DNA from: Litchfieldia alkalitelluris
GTDB lineage: Bacteria; Bacillota; Bacilli; Bacillales; Salisediminibacteriaceae
Assembly: GCF_002153425.1 (NCBI RefSeq)
Contig: NZ_KZ119600.1
Coordinates: forward strand, 2,469,920-2,533,919
Reading direction: 5' to 3'
DNA: 64,000 nt
Each line of letters starts with the position of its first letter. Position 1 is the stretch's first letter. Positions 62,556-64,000 of this stretch are shown piece after piece. Both the position numbers and the translations under genes were made by a program. The notes beneath the pieces are model-generated. The model worked only from the letters and a program-made list of their open reading frames with translations. It was not told the origin of the DNA and made no database searches.

Positions 62556-63635
62556 TTATATATACTTCTTTACTAGACGAATTGTTTCATCCACAACATT
62601 TTTATACTCTTCTTCTACTGTAGCGTCACTGTAAATTTTGTGGACTAACTCTCCTATTTCGTCTGCCCGCTGTAGATGCTGTGTACCTTTTTTCATAATT
62701 TCTTTGTATTGTCTTGAAATTTCTTCTAACCGATCACTATATTTCTCTTCAATACTTGGATCAATACAGCGCTCATACATATCCACGATTTCGTCGCCCT
62801 CTCGTGTTGCATCTATTACATGAGGTGCTGTTCCATCCAAGATTGCCTTGTTCAATGCAGGAATGACAACCATGTCAATACTATCTGGGTCTAGGGCGCA
62901 AGGGTAATAATCAACAGATAAGAATCTCTTTTCTGCTTCCCAACCGATCTTTCGCATGAGTGTTGACTTCCCGCTACCTGATCTCCCCTTAATAATTAAC
63001 CTGTGATCTAAATCCTCTGTTATTGAATCAATAAAATTAATCGGGCCATATGAGGTACCTGCTCCAAAAAAGTGTCTAGAAGTTTTTGGGTTCTCTTCTC
63101 CTTGAATCGATTCCGTAAACCAATTGGTTATAATTTCATTTGCTACTTTATCTGCTTCACTAAAGTCCATCGCACTTAAATAGATTGCCTCTTTTTGTTC
63201 ATGGACAGCTACACCATTCCCGAAGCAAGCTGTAGCTAACTTCCTCTGTTTATCCATTTCTTCATTTAATTGTACTAATTTTACTTTGTTTTTTCGAAGA
63301 TCAGTAGAATTTAAACAATTGTTTAAATTGATGCAACCATCTGTTACAGTCGATAATCTGCTTGATAAGGATAATGGACTATTGTCCGCGATCAAGAGTA
63401 GCTCAGATGCAGGCAAATATAAGCTCTCCATTATCTCTCCATTATCTGGATGCATATTCACTTCGACAGTTACATTCTCTTTCTTTAAGAATGCTAATAC
63501 TTCAGCTAAAAGCTTACCGCGTGCCTTATCACTACTACCTTTAATTACATATACTTTCGTATTCTCTTTCCAATAATCACTTAGTAAGCTATGAAAGCCT
63601 TGACTTGTATGGGCATGCATAAAATATTTTTTCAC
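62556..63635 (-). CDS. P-loop ATPase (PRK06851-like)
   Basis: A 359-residue soluble protein that looks like two related halves. The second half has a full Walker A (IIKGRSGSGKSTLMRKIG). The first half has a degenerate version (VIKGSSDKARGKLLAEV), lacking the GKS/T lysine-serine order. The C-terminal part is helical. This resembles a Bacillus ATPase family of unknown role. GTG at 63635 is chosen because GGAGGGG lies 8 bases upstream; the frame to 63662 overlaps that site. Monocistronic with a strong terminator. Confidence 0.75.
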   Translation of the reverse strand: MKKYFMHAHTSQGFHSLLSDYWKENTKVYVIKGSSDKARGKLLAEVLAFLKKENVTVEVNMHPDNGEIMESLYLPASELLLIADNSPLSLSSRLSTVTDGCINLNNCLNSTDLRKNKVKLVQLNEEMDKQRKLATACFGNGVAVHEQKEAIYLSAMDFSEADKVANEIITNWFTESIQGEENPKTSRHFFGAGTSYGPINFIDSITEDLDHRLIIKGRSGSGKSTLMRKIGWEAEKRFLSVDYYPCALDPDSIDMVVIPALNKAILDGTAPHVIDATREGDEIVDMYERCIDPSIEEKYSDRLEEISRQYKEIMKKGTQHLQRADEIGELVHKIYSDATVEEEYKNVVDETIRLVKKYI

Positions 63636-63884
63636 CGAAAGCTCCCCTCCTTCGCTCTCCATTTAATTTATTCCACCTTTGCCTATTTTGTGAATAAAAA
63701 TGATGGCGGTATAAGGGGCATGAGTTGACCGAAAAACTAGGGGAATTGGACTAAATCTACCAAGGCCTACACTTTGGTCCGCAGTTCTGGTTCATCTCTC
63801 ACGCTATTCTTGGTCGCATTCTTTAGAGATATGGAAAAAATTTACGCTTAATCAATACATATAGAAACTTATTATAATGAAAGT

Positions 63885-63921
63885 GGACGGTTCTCCCGTT
63901 TTATAAACGGGAGAACCGTCC
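63885..63921. repeat. Perfect 17-bp inverted repeat (GGACGGTTCTCCCGTTT)
   Basis: GGACGGTTCTCCCGTTT, a 3-base loop and the exact reverse complement. There is no T tract on the minus strand, so it is more a dispersed repeat than a plain terminator, though it lies just 7 bases after a stop codon. Confidence 0.75.
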
Positions 63922-63927
63922 CTACGT

Positions 63928-64000
63928 TCACAATCTCTTGAGCAGTTTTTCAGCTTCATAGAATGGTAATTTAGTTTGGCCGATTTGTTCTCCTTCACGG
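63928..64000 (-). CDS. C-terminal end of a gene cut by the window edge
   Basis: On the minus strand an open frame enters from the window end and reads ...EQIGQTKLPFYEAEKLL... to a TGA at 63928-63930. Only about 23 residues are visible, so no family can be named. The inverted repeat at 63885 follows the stop. Confidence 0.5.
   Translation of the reverse strand, partial: REGEQIGQTKLPFYEAEKLLKRL

Overview
The window looks like chromosome of a low-GC, endospore-forming member of the Bacillaceae. It carries a ger(A-B-C) germination operon behind a sigma-G-type promoter, a CotD-family coat protein, and a gene order on the minus strand (ypsC - rnpB - RNase HI-like - gpsB - ypsA - cotD - mrfB - mrfA) that matches Bacillus subtilis ypsC-rnpB-gpsB-ypsA-cotD-yprB-yprA. 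Bacillus-type shine-dalgarno sites, TTG/GTG starts and U-tailed terminators are present throughout. I see no phage, transposase, CRISPR array, tRNA or rRNA.

Layout. 0-7.4 kb (+): asparagine synthetase, a GAF histidine kinase/NarL-type regulator pair, a four-gene run of FMN reductase - VOC - VOC - SDR-like in which both VOC genes are broken, and a XerS-type recombinase. 7.5-11.3 kb (-): gerA-gerB-gerC. 11.4-24.7 kb: parE-parC, CoA-binding and UspA proteins, M32 carboxypeptidase, moaA, 23S rRNA methyltransferase-like ypsC, RNase P RNA, gpsB and ypsA. 24.7-31.8 kb (-): cotD, a DEDDh exonuclease with a DUF294/CBS/cNMP partner, and the mitomycin-repair pair mrfB-mrfA. 32-36.9 kb: envelope genes (CapA-like, polysaccharide deacetylase, LysM-NlpC/P60) and two small divergent genes. 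37-46.8 kb: an apparent structured RNA, an OFA-family transporter, further transport and hydrolase genes, a second NlpC/P60 enzyme and a fused 2-oxoacid:ferredoxin oxidoreductase. 46.8-64 kb: repeat elements, small conserved genes, lipoprotein cyclophilin, ScdA/Ric repair protein, a YhjD-like gene with an SOS box, a 1039-residue GNAT fusion next to an amidohydrolase, a chemoreceptor, transporters and a P-loop ATPase.

How the parts work together. The most coherent unannotated signal is regulatory. Four intergenic sites fit the Fnr/CRP half-site pattern (TGTGA-N6-TCACA or its core). Three of them sit with their centre at exactly -41.5 from a -10 hexamer, the position used by class II activators. 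They precede the OFA transporter, the ferredoxin oxidoreductase operon and scdA; the fourth precedes a YhfH-type zinc-ribbon gene. Together they suggest a small low-oxygen regulon scattered across 37-50 kb. A second theme is DNA damage: LexA-like boxes overlap the promoters of mrfA and of the YhjD-like gene, and the ParC tail ends in a sliding-clamp-like QxxLF peptide. Several large imperfect inverted repeats of types common in Bacillaceae fill the longer gaps between genes. All functional calls are from reading the sequence; no database search was run.
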